Source: Shewanella nanhaiensis
Lineage (GTDB): Bacteria; Pseudomonadota; Gammaproteobacteria; Enterobacterales; Shewanellaceae
Reading direction: 5' to 3'
Length of the DNA: 39,616 bases
NCBI RefSeq assembly: GCF_019457885.1
Contig: NZ_JAHZST010000030.1
Location: 1 to 39,616, forward strand
Shown in pieces: positions 1 to 8,909 of this stretch. The position numbers and the translations under genes were made by a program. The notes under the pieces were generated by a model that worked only from the letters and a program-made list of their open reading frames with translations, was not told the DNA's origin and searched no databases. Numbering within the stretch: the stretch's first letter is position 1; every line of letters starts with the position of its first letter.

Positions 1-54
1 AAGATGAAATGTGCTTTTACCTAAATCAATCCCTATAACGCGAAAGTTAGACAT
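1..54 (-). CDS. IS110-family transposase, N-terminal fragment (runs off the window)
   Basis: Reading leftwards from an ATG at 54, the 18 visible codons give MSNFRVIGIDLGKSTFHL. The GIDLGKSxFxL pattern is the start of the RuvC-like DEDD domain of IS110-family transposases, and its Asp is the first catalytic acid. A purine-rich ribosome binding site (AAGAGGTGG) lies just upstream. The rest of the gene, including the serine of the second domain, is outside the window. An identical start occurs in reverse orientation at the right edge. The family call is fairly sure; whether the element is intact cannot be seen. Confidence 0.8.
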   Translation of the reverse strand, partial: MSNFRVIGIDLGKSTFHL

Positions 55-126
55 GATGACCACCTCTTCTTTGTTAACCAGACAAACTGGAGTTTAACAC
101 TAGGTTGGGGCGTACCATCTTATTAA
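18..126. mobile_element. IS110-family element, 5' end (left copy); inverted duplicate of 39508-39616
   Basis: These 109 bp are the perfect reverse complement of 39508-39616. Identity stops at 126/127 on this side and at 39507/39508 on the other, so that point is taken as the IS end. It leaves a leader of about 72 nt before the transposase ATG. The element reads out of the window to the left. No terminal inverted repeat or target duplication can be judged from one end; IS110 elements usually lack both. Confidence 0.75.
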
Positions 127-2721
127 CGTGTTGATATGGAGGGGGCAAGCCCTGTTACTACCATTACCGCTGAGGAGCTTTCGAAATCAGGTTTTGCAAC
201 AGTGGGTGATGCGCTTCGTAGTTCAAACCTTAATGCATTCGGTTCTTGGGGCGGTGGCTCTAATAATGGTTGGGGCTCACAGGCGACAGTTCAGCTAAAA
301 GGTGCTTCAGCTTTCCACACTTTGACACTATTAGATGGTAAGCGGATGGCTAAGTCTCCAGTCATGGATGGCGGTGCAGCTAATATTAATACCATTCCTA
401 TGGCGGCGGTTGAACGTATTGAAATTCTTACCGATGGTGCATCGGCGATTTATGGTACCGATGCCATTGCTGGTGTTGTTAATATTATTCTTAAAAAAGA
501 TTTCGAAGGTGTGCAACTCGATGCCAGAATGGATCGCCCCACACAGGAGGGAGGAGATTCCTCAAATATTTCGTTTACTGGCGGCTTGAATTCAGACAAA
601 GGCCATTTAGTTTTCACATTTGAGCATTATGAATCGCAAAAAATCCTGCAAAAAGATCGTTGGTATACTCAACCATTTGTTCAAGAGGGTGGCGATCCTA
701 GCGATTATCAAGACTGGGTGAATATTAGTCCTACAGGCCGTGTATTAACACAAGGTGGCGCTGGTGGTTGGGTATACTCTACTCCTTTTTCAAATAGTGA
801 TAAGAGCTGCGCCGATGTCTATGGTGATGCATTTATTGGATCATTAGATGACAGCGATTATCCCGGTGATACGCTTTGCGCTTATGATTACACTCAAGCT
901 GCCGCTACCTCTGTTGGCCAGACTCGTAACAATACCTTGCTGCATTACACCTATGAATTAAGCGACAGCATTGAGTTAACTGCTCGTGCGTATTGGGCAG
1001 CAAATGAAACACAAGACGTATCGGCGCCAGTCCCTGCCTCAATTAGCATTCCAAACGGCTTACCCGCATACACCACCGCTGAAGGGCTAGATCTTGTAGA
1101 GTTAGTTGCCGATCCAAATGCTGGTATGAATTTCCGTTTTGATACTGCGGGTGACCGTGTTGCTGAGCACCATGATAATATTTTTGACTATCTATTAGCG
1201 TTAGATGGCACGACCGATTTTATGGATTGGGATATCGCTGTTAATTACAATAAATATGATAACTACACCTGGGGAACGGGTTATCAGCTTAAGGGAGCGA
1301 CCACGGATTTAGTGGGTGAGTGGGATGATGAATCAAACTCATTTGTTGGTTGGGATCCACGGGATCCAAACTCTGAAATGCCAGCTGGGGCAACGGCTAA
1401 TTACGATAAGCGTATGTCCGCATCTTATCTGGATATAAGTGGTGGTGCGGCTTTTGAGTTGTTTGAATTACCTGGTGGTGACGCCAATATGTACATTGGT
1501 GGTTCATATCGTGAAGAGAGTCTAGATTCTAAGGTGTCTGCTCTGGCAGAGGCGGGTCAAATCGTTGGAGGTAACGGTGGCTCAGGTGGTGAAGGTGAGC
1601 GTGATGTCATGGCAGCTTATTTTGAATTTGCTATGCCTGTGATGGATAATTTAGAGCTAAACCTTGCTGGCCGTTATGATGATTATTCTGACTTTGGTGG
1701 TACGTTTAACCCGCAAGTGTCAGTGCGTTATAACATTATCGAGCCTCTACTTATTCGTGCCTCTTGGGGAACTGGCTTTCGTGCTCCAACCCTTTCGGAT
1801 CTGTACCAAGGGACGTCAGAAGGTTTTGGTTACATGAAAAACTACCTGAACTGTTACGATCAAGGTGAGTCTATCGATAGCTGTGATCGCTGGGATTATG
1901 GACCAACACGTACGGGAGGGAATGTAGATCTTAAGCCTGAAGAGTCTGAATCATATAACTTAGGTATCGTTTGGGATATTACCGAAAGTGTTAACGTCTC
2001 TGTTGATTACTGGTCTCTGGAAACAACGAACTTAATCGATAGCTTAGGTGCAAGTGAGATTATTAAGACACAAGCTAAGCTTTGGGAAGCAGCCGACGCC
2101 GCAGGTGTTGCACGTCCTGATGTTTCAACTGTCTATCCTGGCACAGAGATTAGCCGCTTAGGGAATGGCAAGATTGATTACGTTGTCAGTCAAAAGCTGA
2201 ATGTTGGTTTAAGTGAGCGTGAAGGGATAGATGTAAAAGTAGGAGCTGGATTTGAGTCTGAATTTGGTGACTTTAAGTTTGGCTTAGGGTGGTCATATTT
2301 CTTGAAGTATAAGTCATCCTATTCCGAAGCTGGTGTACAAGTTATTAGTGATGATGAAGCTGGCCGTGAAGATACACCTGCACACAGAGTGAACTTAACT
2401 GCTGATTATCTCTTAGGTGATCACTCTGTCAGCTATTATGGTAACTTTATCGGCTCTCAAGAGAGCTGGGATGTTATAGAGGGGAGCTGGGATCCTGATG
2501 CAGGGCAGACTGAAGATGATGGCACTCTTTATGAGATCGACTCAGTGATGTATCACAATTTGACCTACACCTACACTCTGCCTTGGAGCAATAGCTTATC
2601 CTTGGGCGTGACCAATTTGACTGATGAAGAGCCTAAGTTTGATTACAATGGCACCTATGAGGGCAACTTGTATGACATACGTGGCCGCACTTATTGGGCT
2701 GGTTTTAGACAATCATTTTAA
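127..2721 (+). pseudogene. TonB-dependent receptor, 5' end removed by IS110
   Basis: Outer-membrane TonB-dependent receptor. The frame is open from the IS junction: the codons read RVDMEGASPVTTITAEEL, the start of a plug domain, directly after the stop-containing IS sequence. Visible plug features are the VGDALRSS and TLLDGKR stretches and the ERIEILTDGASAIYGTDAIAGVVNII motif region. About 700 residues of alternating beta-barrel sequence follow, including the conserved ASWGTGFRAPTLSDLY segment, and the protein ends in a terminal Phe as such barrels do. The signal peptide, TonB box and first plug residues are missing, so although an ATG at 136 gives an 861-residue frame, the product should not reach the outer membrane. 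The missing 5' part may lie beyond an IS110 copy. Substrate unknown. Confidence 0.85.
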
Positions 2722-2745
2722 TAAAATATTTAAGTAAATAATCAA

Positions 2746-2768
2746 AAAGGCACTCATTGAGTGCCTTT
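2746..2768. terminator. Bidirectional intrinsic terminator
   Basis: A 10-bp perfect stem, AAAGGCACTC with GAGTGCCTTT, has a 3-nt loop and A/T-rich flanks on both sides. It sits between the convergent receptor remnant and the thioredoxin-like gene and can serve both strands. Confidence 0.8.
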
Positions 2769-2792
2769 CCTTATCTAGCTAATGACAGAAAC

Positions 2793-3329
2793 CTAGTTCA
2801 ATATCTTAGCTAAATCTATCTCAAGTGAGGTTTCTGGTCGTTCGATAATACGGCCTAACTCTTCACCTTGTTGGCTCACAATAATCGTTGGAATGCGGGT
2901 AAACTCATACTGAGCGGCTAGTCCTTGGGGATCAGATTTCGCTCTGTCGACGCCGATATAAGTGACCTTAATATTCGGGTTGTTTACCTCCTCCATGATA
3001 CGGATAAGGCGTGGTGTTTCACGGTGGCAATCAGGGCACCAAGTTCCTATGATAACGACTATTTCAGTGGGTTCTTTTAGGTTTTTTAGCGGTGTGATTG
3101 CAGCGGTATCTACTTGGTACTCTTTGTAACCTTGGCTGAAATCCGCTAACTCAGTCACCATGGTTTGCGCTTCTACTAATCCTGTTAAAATCACTTCCTG
3201 TTTCTCCTCGCTACATGTGGCGATCATGCCATCTTGCTGATCTTCGAATGCACAGCCACTGCTGGCCAATGTTTGGCAGCTAAAGAAGAGGGCTGTGGTG
3301 GCAAGTAATGCCTTGACGTTATTGTTCAT
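2793..3329 (-). CDS. Secreted thioredoxin-like (TlpA/DsbE-type) protein
   Basis: A 178-residue protein with a signal peptide (MNNNVKALLATTALFFSCQTLA) followed by a thioredoxin fold. The redox motif is WCPDC, preceded by a VVIIGT strand, and the cis-proline strand is RIPTIIV. An extra Cys pair (GCAF and ATCSEE) lies in the N-terminal part. It is expected to act as a periplasmic thiol-disulfide reductase or oxidase. It stands alone on the minus strand, separated from the secretion operon by a terminator-like stem, so its promoter should lie in 3330-3500. The particular substrate cannot be told; CPDC is uncommon compared with CPxC of DsbA or TlpA proteins, so the gene is left unnamed. Confidence 0.8.
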   Translation of the reverse strand: MNNNVKALLATTALFFSCQTLASSGCAFEDQQDGMIATCSEEKQEVILTGLVEAQTMVTELADFSQGYKEYQVDTAAITPLKNLKEPTEIVVIIGTWCPDCHRETPRLIRIMEEVNNPNIKVTYIGVDRAKSDPQGLAAQYEFTRIPTIIVSQQGEELGRIIERPETSLEIDLAKILN

Positions 3330-3512
3330 GATATTACCTCAGGCTCGGGGAAAATAACCAGTCTTGTATTGAGACAAGCTTTATCAGTATTTAATCATTT
3401 AGGGGGAGGAGAGGGTAGCATTGAACTGGTTATTGGTTAGTTGGATCACAGCTGGATGTTGGTTTTAGCGGCCTTGATCACAAGTCTGAAGATGGATAGG
3501 GTTAAAAAACAG

Positions 3513-3550
3513 AGGCTCCACACCCAACTTGATAAAAATGAGCTGGAGCC
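3513..3550 (-). terminator. Probable terminator of the type I secretion operon
   Basis: Directly after the OmpA-lipoprotein stop, GGCTCCA (3513-3519) and TGGAGCC (3544-3550) can form a 7-bp stem with a 24-nt loop. On the minus strand the stem is followed by TCTGTTTTTT. The long loop makes it a weaker candidate than the other terminators here. Confidence 0.5.
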
Positions 3551-3560
3551 GAATATGTTT

Positions 3561-4157
3561 TTATCTGGATTTCTGCTCTGATGTGAAAATGGTCCACATC
3601 ATCTCGGCACCGGACTCCTGCCATTGTCCAACGGCAATTAATCTATGCTCTCTTCCTGAGATAGAGGTGTCAGTGCGATCTTTCTGATCGAAGGTTTGTG
3701 TGATGATATCTTGGGTGGGAAAGCCTACCTTTTTGGCTATGTTGTGGATGGTGTCCACTCGTCGCTGAGCCAGTTTATGATTGTAGCTTTCACTGCCTTC
3801 AGGGCTAGTATCACCGATAAGTAGCAGCTTAGCGGCGGGTAATTCCATTAGCTTTTTCAGTAGTGCAGCGACTTGAGCTTCACTCTCTTGGGAGAGTTCA
3901 TCACTGTCAAAGTCGAACATGATAACTTTGGTTTTTTCCTGAACTTGATTGAGAGAGTTAGCGCAGCCTGAGTTATCTATTTTGGCACCGTGAAGCGTCT
4001 GTTTACAGAGATCTCTGGCGTTGATAACGCCATCACTGTCGAGGTCTAGCAGATCTCGGCTCTGAGGTTGAGCCGCGTATGGGGCACCGCTGTCAGCACA
4101 GCCAGAGAGAATGGCTAAGGTGAACAAGATGGTGATGGTTTGCATAGAATATTTCAT
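3561..4157 (-). CDS. OmpA-family lipoprotein of the type I secretion operon
   Basis: Outer-membrane lipoprotein with a peptidoglycan-binding OmpA domain. The start at 4157 is chosen because GAGGAGAAG lies just upstream and it gives a clean lipoprotein signal, MKYSMQTITILFTLAILSGC (lipobox LSGC); an ATG 36 nt earlier lies inside the previous gene. After the lipidated Cys comes one TSP3-like calcium-binding segment (DLDSDGVINARDLC), then the OmpA domain with FDFDSDEL, a GDTSPEGS loop and YNHKLAQRRVDTI, which keeps the usual Asp/Arg diaminopimelate ligands. It is the last gene of the operon, two bases after the TolC-like gene. The same position is held by an OmpA gene next to aggA in Shewanella bpfA clusters, so it probably helps anchor the secretion channel or the giant product. 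The precise role is inferred. Confidence 0.8.
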   Translation of the reverse strand: MKYSMQTITILFTLAILSGCADSGAPYAAQPQSRDLLDLDSDGVINARDLCKQTLHGAKIDNSGCANSLNQVQEKTKVIMFDFDSDELSQESEAQVAALLKKLMELPAAKLLLIGDTSPEGSESYNHKLAQRRVDTIHNIAKKVGFPTQDIITQTFDQKDRTDTSISGREHRLIAVGQWQESGAEMMWTIFTSEQKSR

Positions 4158-4158
4158 C

Positions 4159-5460
4159 TTACTTCTCCTCACTCCATTGGGCAGGCTTATCAACCCTAAA
4201 AGATTGCATGAGCTGTCCTGTTGCGTTAATTAATCGATAGGCGGCGATATGGTAGTTATGGTGTGCATTGAGGTAGTTCTTCCTAGCCAGAAAAACCTCA
4301 ACTTTTGCATCTAGTACATCCAGAAGAGAGCGACGTCCTAGCTTGAACTGTTTGATGTAACCTTTCTCTGCTATCACGGCTTGGTCGACATTTTCACGAT
4401 AAAAGCTGCGCTGTTGCCCTACAAAATCGTAGGAGTTCCAAGCTAGGCGAGTACTCTCTATCACCTGCTTTTCTGTATTTTCTCTCACAGCCATCGCTTG
4501 CTGGTAACGCCAGGAGGCCGCTTCAGTTCTATCTGTGGTGGAGCCACCATTGAAGAGATCGTAGCTCAACATTAGCATAGCTCGTGCGTCTTCATCTGGG
4601 CCCTCTATACCGCCAATGTTGTCATTTTTATTTGCTTGTAGTTCGATAGACAGCTTAGGCCAAAAGTCACTCTTTTCACGTTCATGCTGAGCGCTAGCCG
4701 CTTGGGTATCTGAGATCGCGGCGTCAATTTCCGGATGGTGCTTTACCGCTTGCTCTAAGGCTAAAGGCAAGGTTCTTGGTACGTAGTCGAAATCAGGCAT
4801 AGGCGAGATAAGATCTTTTGGCAGTTCACCGACTAGGTCAAAATATTTTGCCTGCATATCCATCTGGTTATTACGAGCCGCTAAATATCCTGATTGGCTG
4901 GTGGCCAGTCTGGCTTTGACTTGGGCAACATCAGACTCACTGCTTAAGCCTTTAGCTTGACGAGATTCGATATTCTTAAGGATCGCTTTATGCTCTTCAA
5001 TATTTTGCTCAGACAAACCAACAATCTTATCTGCCATGATCAGCTGCAGATAGACTCGGCTAACCTCGAGACTGAGGTTTTCAGCTTCTGAGATCAGACC
5101 AAATCTCTCAGCCTCTTTTTCAAAATCGAGCCTGTCGATCTCTGAGCTTGTTCTAAAACCATCGAAGAGAAGCTGGGATACTTTGACCCCTATCTCTGTT
5201 CTTGTTAGCTCGCTATCGATCCTCTGTCCGCTGTTGTAGCGAACATCTTCATAGCCGACACCACCATACAGACGAACTTGGGGCAGGTAGTCGCCCACCG
5301 CTGCGCGCTTGTACCTGACAGCGGCTTCAAAAGCGGCATACTTCTGCTGCAATATCGGGTGATGATTTATCGCTTCAGCAACAGATTGTTCCAACGTAAG
5401 CGCTTGGGCTTGAGTGGATAATGCTAATAGCGGGATAAGGAGTCTTCTCATTGTATCCAT
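4159..5460 (-). CDS. TolC-family outer-membrane channel (AggA/LapE-like)
   Basis: Outer-membrane efflux protein that forms the exit duct of a type I secretion system. It has 433 residues, a signal peptide (MRRLLIPLLALSTQAQA) and two related halves of amphipathic helices, with the TolC-family patterns LTLEQSVAEAINHHPILQQ near the N-terminus and LPLALEQAVKHHPEID at mid-length, and an LGRRSLLDVLDA motif near the end. The ATG at 5460 has AAGG only one base upstream; the fourth codon (ATG at 5451) has better spacing and begins exactly at the signal peptide, so it may be the true start. It begins three bases after the membrane-fusion gene ends and is followed at once by the OmpA lipoprotein. Clearly part of the giant-protein export operon. 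Confidence 0.9.
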   Translation of the reverse strand: MDTMRRLLIPLLALSTQAQALTLEQSVAEAINHHPILQQKYAAFEAAVRYKRAAVGDYLPQVRLYGGVGYEDVRYNSGQRIDSELTRTEIGVKVSQLLFDGFRTSSEIDRLDFEKEAERFGLISEAENLSLEVSRVYLQLIMADKIVGLSEQNIEEHKAILKNIESRQAKGLSSESDVAQVKARLATSQSGYLAARNNQMDMQAKYFDLVGELPKDLISPMPDFDYVPRTLPLALEQAVKHHPEIDAAISDTQAASAQHEREKSDFWPKLSIELQANKNDNIGGIEGPDEDARAMLMLSYDLFNGGSTTDRTEAASWRYQQAMAVRENTEKQVIESTRLAWNSYDFVGQQRSFYRENVDQAVIAEKGYIKQFKLGRRSLLDVLDAKVEVFLARKNYLNAHHNYHIAAYRLINATGQLMQSFRVDKPAQWSEEK

Positions 5461-5463
5461 ACC

Positions 5464-6780
5464 TTATGGTTCACGTAGCGCGTTGGCTTTTGCGCGTAAA
5501 AGTGGCTTTAGCCAATAATTTAAAACGGTTTTATTTCCTGTAAGAATATCGGTGTTAGCCTGCATTCCTGAGATGATTGGCCAACCGTTTAGCTCTGCCT
5601 CATCTGTTTTTATGTGGGCTTCATAGTAAGTTGTGCCATCCTCAAGCTGTTGAGCATCAGGGCTGACATAGATAACTTCACCTTTTAAACCTCCGTAGAT
5701 GACAAAGTCATAGGCGGTAAACTTAACTGTGGCTTCGAGTCCCGTATGCACGAAAGCGATATCTTTTGGGGCGATGCGAGTCTCGACGATCAGTGCGCCA
5801 TCGGAGGGAACCACCCCCATTATCGACTCTCCAGGTTCGACGACGGCGCCGAGTGAGCGGATTAATATGTTGGTGACCTTACCGTCTATCGGTGAGGCTA
5901 TTTTGGTACGCTTTAATCTGTCTGCGAGGGTTTTAATACTCTCCTCTAACCCAGCTAGTTCGTTTATTACCTCATTGCGCTCTGACTCAGCTCGGTTTCG
6001 AAAGTCCAATGCTAAGGTAAGACGCTCGCCAATGGCTTGGCCCTCTACGGCTTTTAATTGGCGCTCCATGGCCCTTGATGCTGACAGCTCCCCTTGAAGT
6101 CGTATCTCATCACGTTCCAGTTTTAACAGCTCGAGCTCAGCGACTGCGCCCTCGTTGACCGCCTCCCGTGTCATGGCGATCTCTTGCCGCACGAGTTTTA
6201 GTCCATTGTTCTGGGCTCTCGTGGTGATCCTAATCTCTTCCAGCGCTTGGACTTTCTGTTCAATGGCTTGCTCTGCTTGATTAAGCTGAGAGTGAAACTG
6301 TGAAAGACGGGAGTTAAATATGGCTTGTGAGCGCAAGCTGGGCTCCTCATCGATAACGGCTATGGGCTGCGGCGTGATGATGATTTTTGACTGCCACTGT
6401 TTGGCTGTGGTGTCCACTTTGACGCTTTGAAGTTCGGCATCCAATCTGGCCTGTTGGCGACGCAGTGCTTTGCGGTTGAGCTGCGCTTCATCGAAAGCGG
6501 AAGCAAATCTTAACTCATCTAAGATCAGTAGGGCTTGGCCTGCGGTGACATTCTCTCCCTCCTTGACCAAGATCTGTTTCAATATCCCACCATCTAAACT
6601 CTCTATTTGTTGCACTGCCAAAGTGGGAACTACCTGACCTTGACCAACCACAACCTCTTCGAGCGTGGCAAAGTGTGCCCAAACGATGGTGCTGATAATG
6701 AGAGCCAGCACTATAATGACTAACCGGTTCGCCCGCTTAGCACCCTCTAAGTGCTTAACATGTAGGTTGGCGCTGCTCAT
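5464..6780 (-). CDS. HlyD-family type I secretion membrane-fusion protein (LapC-like)
   Basis: Periplasmic adaptor linking the ABC transporter to the outer-membrane channel. It has 438 residues: a short cytoplasmic N-terminus, one membrane segment (LVIIVLALIISTIVWAHF, about 20-37), a lipoyl-like half motif (GGILKQILVKEGENVTAGQALLILDE), a long coiled coil (about 85-290), the second lipoyl half (IASPIDGKVTNI) and a beta-barrel C-terminus with DAQQLEDGTTYYEAHI. This is the HlyD/LapC layout and normal length. Its start overlaps the ABC transporter stop by four bases (ATGA), which suggests translational coupling. No cargo specificity can be read from sequence beyond its place in the operon. Confidence 0.93.
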   Translation of the reverse strand: MSSANLHVKHLEGAKRANRLVIIVLALIISTIVWAHFATLEEVVVGQGQVVPTLAVQQIESLDGGILKQILVKEGENVTAGQALLILDELRFASAFDEAQLNRKALRRQQARLDAELQSVKVDTTAKQWQSKIIITPQPIAVIDEEPSLRSQAIFNSRLSQFHSQLNQAEQAIEQKVQALEEIRITTRAQNNGLKLVRQEIAMTREAVNEGAVAELELLKLERDEIRLQGELSASRAMERQLKAVEGQAIGERLTLALDFRNRAESERNEVINELAGLEESIKTLADRLKRTKIASPIDGKVTNILIRSLGAVVEPGESIMGVVPSDGALIVETRIAPKDIAFVHTGLEATVKFTAYDFVIYGGLKGEVIYVSPDAQQLEDGTTYYEAHIKTDEAELNGWPIISGMQANTDILTGNKTVLNYWLKPLLRAKANALREP

Positions 6781-8909
6781 TGGCTTACATCCTTTTGGCG
6801 GATGTTAACCGCTTTAATGCGGCGTTTGTTGTTATTGACCATATCCTGAGGCGTTTGCTCTGTGATTAAACCGCCTTTATCCAGCACTAAAATACGATCG
6901 CAGATACTGAGCACTTTAGGATTGTGTGAGGAGATAACCATGGTGCAGTCTCTGGGCTGAGCACGAAGACAGGCGATAACTTGGTTCTCGGCTCGTTCGT
7001 CCATGGCGCTAGTTGGCTCATCAAGGAGCAAGAGTTTAGGTTGCCTCAGCAGTGTTCGACATAGGGAAACCGCTTGTCGTTGACCACCTGAAAGTTGGCG
7101 ACCAAACTCACCCACTTGGCTGTCTAAACCGCTCCCTAAGCGATCCATCAATTTATCGATACCTGTGGTTAATAAGGTTTTCGCTAATAGACTCTCATCG
7201 ACTTTTTTTAGCCCGAAAATGAGATTATCCAGCACGGTTCCATAGATTAAACTGGGCTGCTGAGACATATAGCCAATATTGTCCCTTACCTTATTGGCTG
7301 ACCACTGTCTGGCTTCGAGTTGGTTATAAAATAGCTGGCCTGACGTGAGTTGATACTGACCTGCAAGTGTTGATAAAAGGCTCGATTTTCCGGCGCCCGC
7401 TGGACCAAAGAGGCCAATGCGCTCACCAGGATTAATCGTGATGCTTAACTCATTAAACGCGGGAATAGGTTGATCTGGGTAGCTAAAACTGGCACTTCGC
7501 AGTGAAAGCGAGCCGTTAAATGGCACCTTAGAGGAGGAATTTAAGTTATTTGTTTGCTCCTGAGGGAGAGCCAAAATTGAATCAACAGCCACAATTGCCG
7601 ACTGAGTTTGCTTAAACTTGAGTAGCAACATGGCTATTTGATTGATGGCATTGGAGGCGCGGCCACTTAACATGACGATAGCGATAAGGCCGCCCATGCT
7701 CAGATTGCCTTCGTAGATCTGATAGACGCCTGTGAGGATAAGTCCAATCGTTACTAGCTGCTGACTGTTCATCACACTGTGGGTTAGGGTATTAGAGGCG
7801 ATGCGGGATTCATTTTGCCAATCGGCTAAACTTTTTATGGTGTCTTCCCAGATATGTTTCGCTTTGGCTTCGGCGTTATTTTGTTTGGTTTCCACCAACA
7901 TATTAAGGGTTTCAATCAGATGAGCCTGACGTTGAGTTGAGAATTTAGAGCTGTGTTCTATGCTGAGCATCAGCTTTTTCTGCATAAAAAAACTGATCAG
8001 AATAAGGGCTAACATGCAGGTGATGGGGACTAAAACCATGTAGCCACCCAGCCAAGCGATAAGAAGTAAAAACAGCAAGGTAAAGGGCAGATCGACTGCG
8101 GTGACTAAGGTCGCAGAGGTGATAAACTCTCGAATACTGTCGAACTCCTGGAGCTGTTTAGCGAAGGCGCCTGAAGATGCGGGTCTGTGCTCCAGTCGCA
8201 TACCTAGTACCTTACGAAATAGCAGATTGGATAACCTGATATCCACCTCTTTACCTGCAACATCGGCAAGTCGGGTACGGGCTTGCCTAAGTAACCAGTC
8301 AAAGACGATTGCGATGCTGGCGCCAGTTGCCAGTACCCAGAGAGTATCGAGTGCTTGGTTCGGGACGACTCTGTCATAGACATTCATGGTGAACAGGGGC
8401 GTGACTAATGCGAGCATATTGATAGCAAGTGAGCCAAGCAAGAAACTGGCATAAAAGGGTTTTACTTCATCAAATGCGGCAACTAACCAATGCCGTGTGG
8501 TCTTAGTACTGTTTTCATTGGCTCGTTCATCAAGTTGAGCTTGGCGTGAAAGGTACCAGGAGTCCCGGTGAAAGTTTTGCTGAAACTCAGAGAGCTCCAT
8601 GGTTAGTCTCTGCTCGTCAGCATCATAGATAGTGAGCTTTGTGCCCTCTCTTTTCTCAAGGTAGAAGGCTTGATTCTCTTTGTTGATCACCAGTGCAGGA
8701 ACAGCCAGCTTTTTTGCTGGCAAGCTTTGAGGAGTTGCGTCAATGCCTGCATTGCCAAAAGCATCGGCTATCTGGTTAAGCCCTAATGCCCCTTTAGCTA
8801 AGGTTAGTCCGTTACATATCTGCTCACCGTCAAGCTGCAGCCCCAATTTTTGAGTAGCGAATATGATGATAGACAGCAAGGGATCTTGCTTTTCCTGATT
8901 ATCTATCAT
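6777..8909 (-). CDS. Type I secretion ABC transporter/permease with degenerate C39-like domain (LapB/RtxB-like)
   Basis: Inner-membrane ATP-driven exporter of 710 residues. Residues 1-130 form a C39-peptidase-like domain without the usual catalytic Cys motif, so it should recognise rather than cut the substrate. A six-helix transporter domain follows (about 150-440). The nucleotide-binding domain has Walker A GPAGAGKSS (about 500), signature LSGGQRQAV (about 605), Walker B LLLLDEPTSAMD (about 626) and a switch His in SSHNPK (about 661). The start overlaps the stop of the giant gene by four bases (ATGA), so pump and cargo are translated together. LapB- and RtxB-type transporters that export giant adhesins have this same layout. 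Confidence 0.93.
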   Translation of the reverse strand: MIDNQEKQDPLLSIIIFATQKLGLQLDGEQICNGLTLAKGALGLNQIADAFGNAGIDATPQSLPAKKLAVPALVINKENQAFYLEKREGTKLTIYDADEQRLTMELSEFQQNFHRDSWYLSRQAQLDERANENSTKTTRHWLVAAFDEVKPFYASFLLGSLAINMLALVTPLFTMNVYDRVVPNQALDTLWVLATGASIAIVFDWLLRQARTRLADVAGKEVDIRLSNLLFRKVLGMRLEHRPASSGAFAKQLQEFDSIREFITSATLVTAVDLPFTLLFLLLIAWLGGYMVLVPITCMLALILISFFMQKKLMLSIEHSSKFSTQRQAHLIETLNMLVETKQNNAEAKAKHIWEDTIKSLADWQNESRIASNTLTHSVMNSQQLVTIGLILTGVYQIYEGNLSMGGLIAIVMLSGRASNAINQIAMLLLKFKQTQSAIVAVDSILALPQEQTNNLNSSSKVPFNGSLSLRSASFSYPDQPIPAFNELSITINPGERIGLFGPAGAGKSSLLSTLAGQYQLTSGQLFYNQLEARQWSANKVRDNIGYMSQQPSLIYGTVLDNLIFGLKKVDESLLAKTLLTTGIDKLMDRLGSGLDSQVGEFGRQLSGGQRQAVSLCRTLLRQPKLLLLDEPTSAMDERAENQVIACLRAQPRDCTMVISSHNPKVLSICDRILVLDKGGLITEQTPQDMVNNNKRRIKAVNIRQKDVSQ

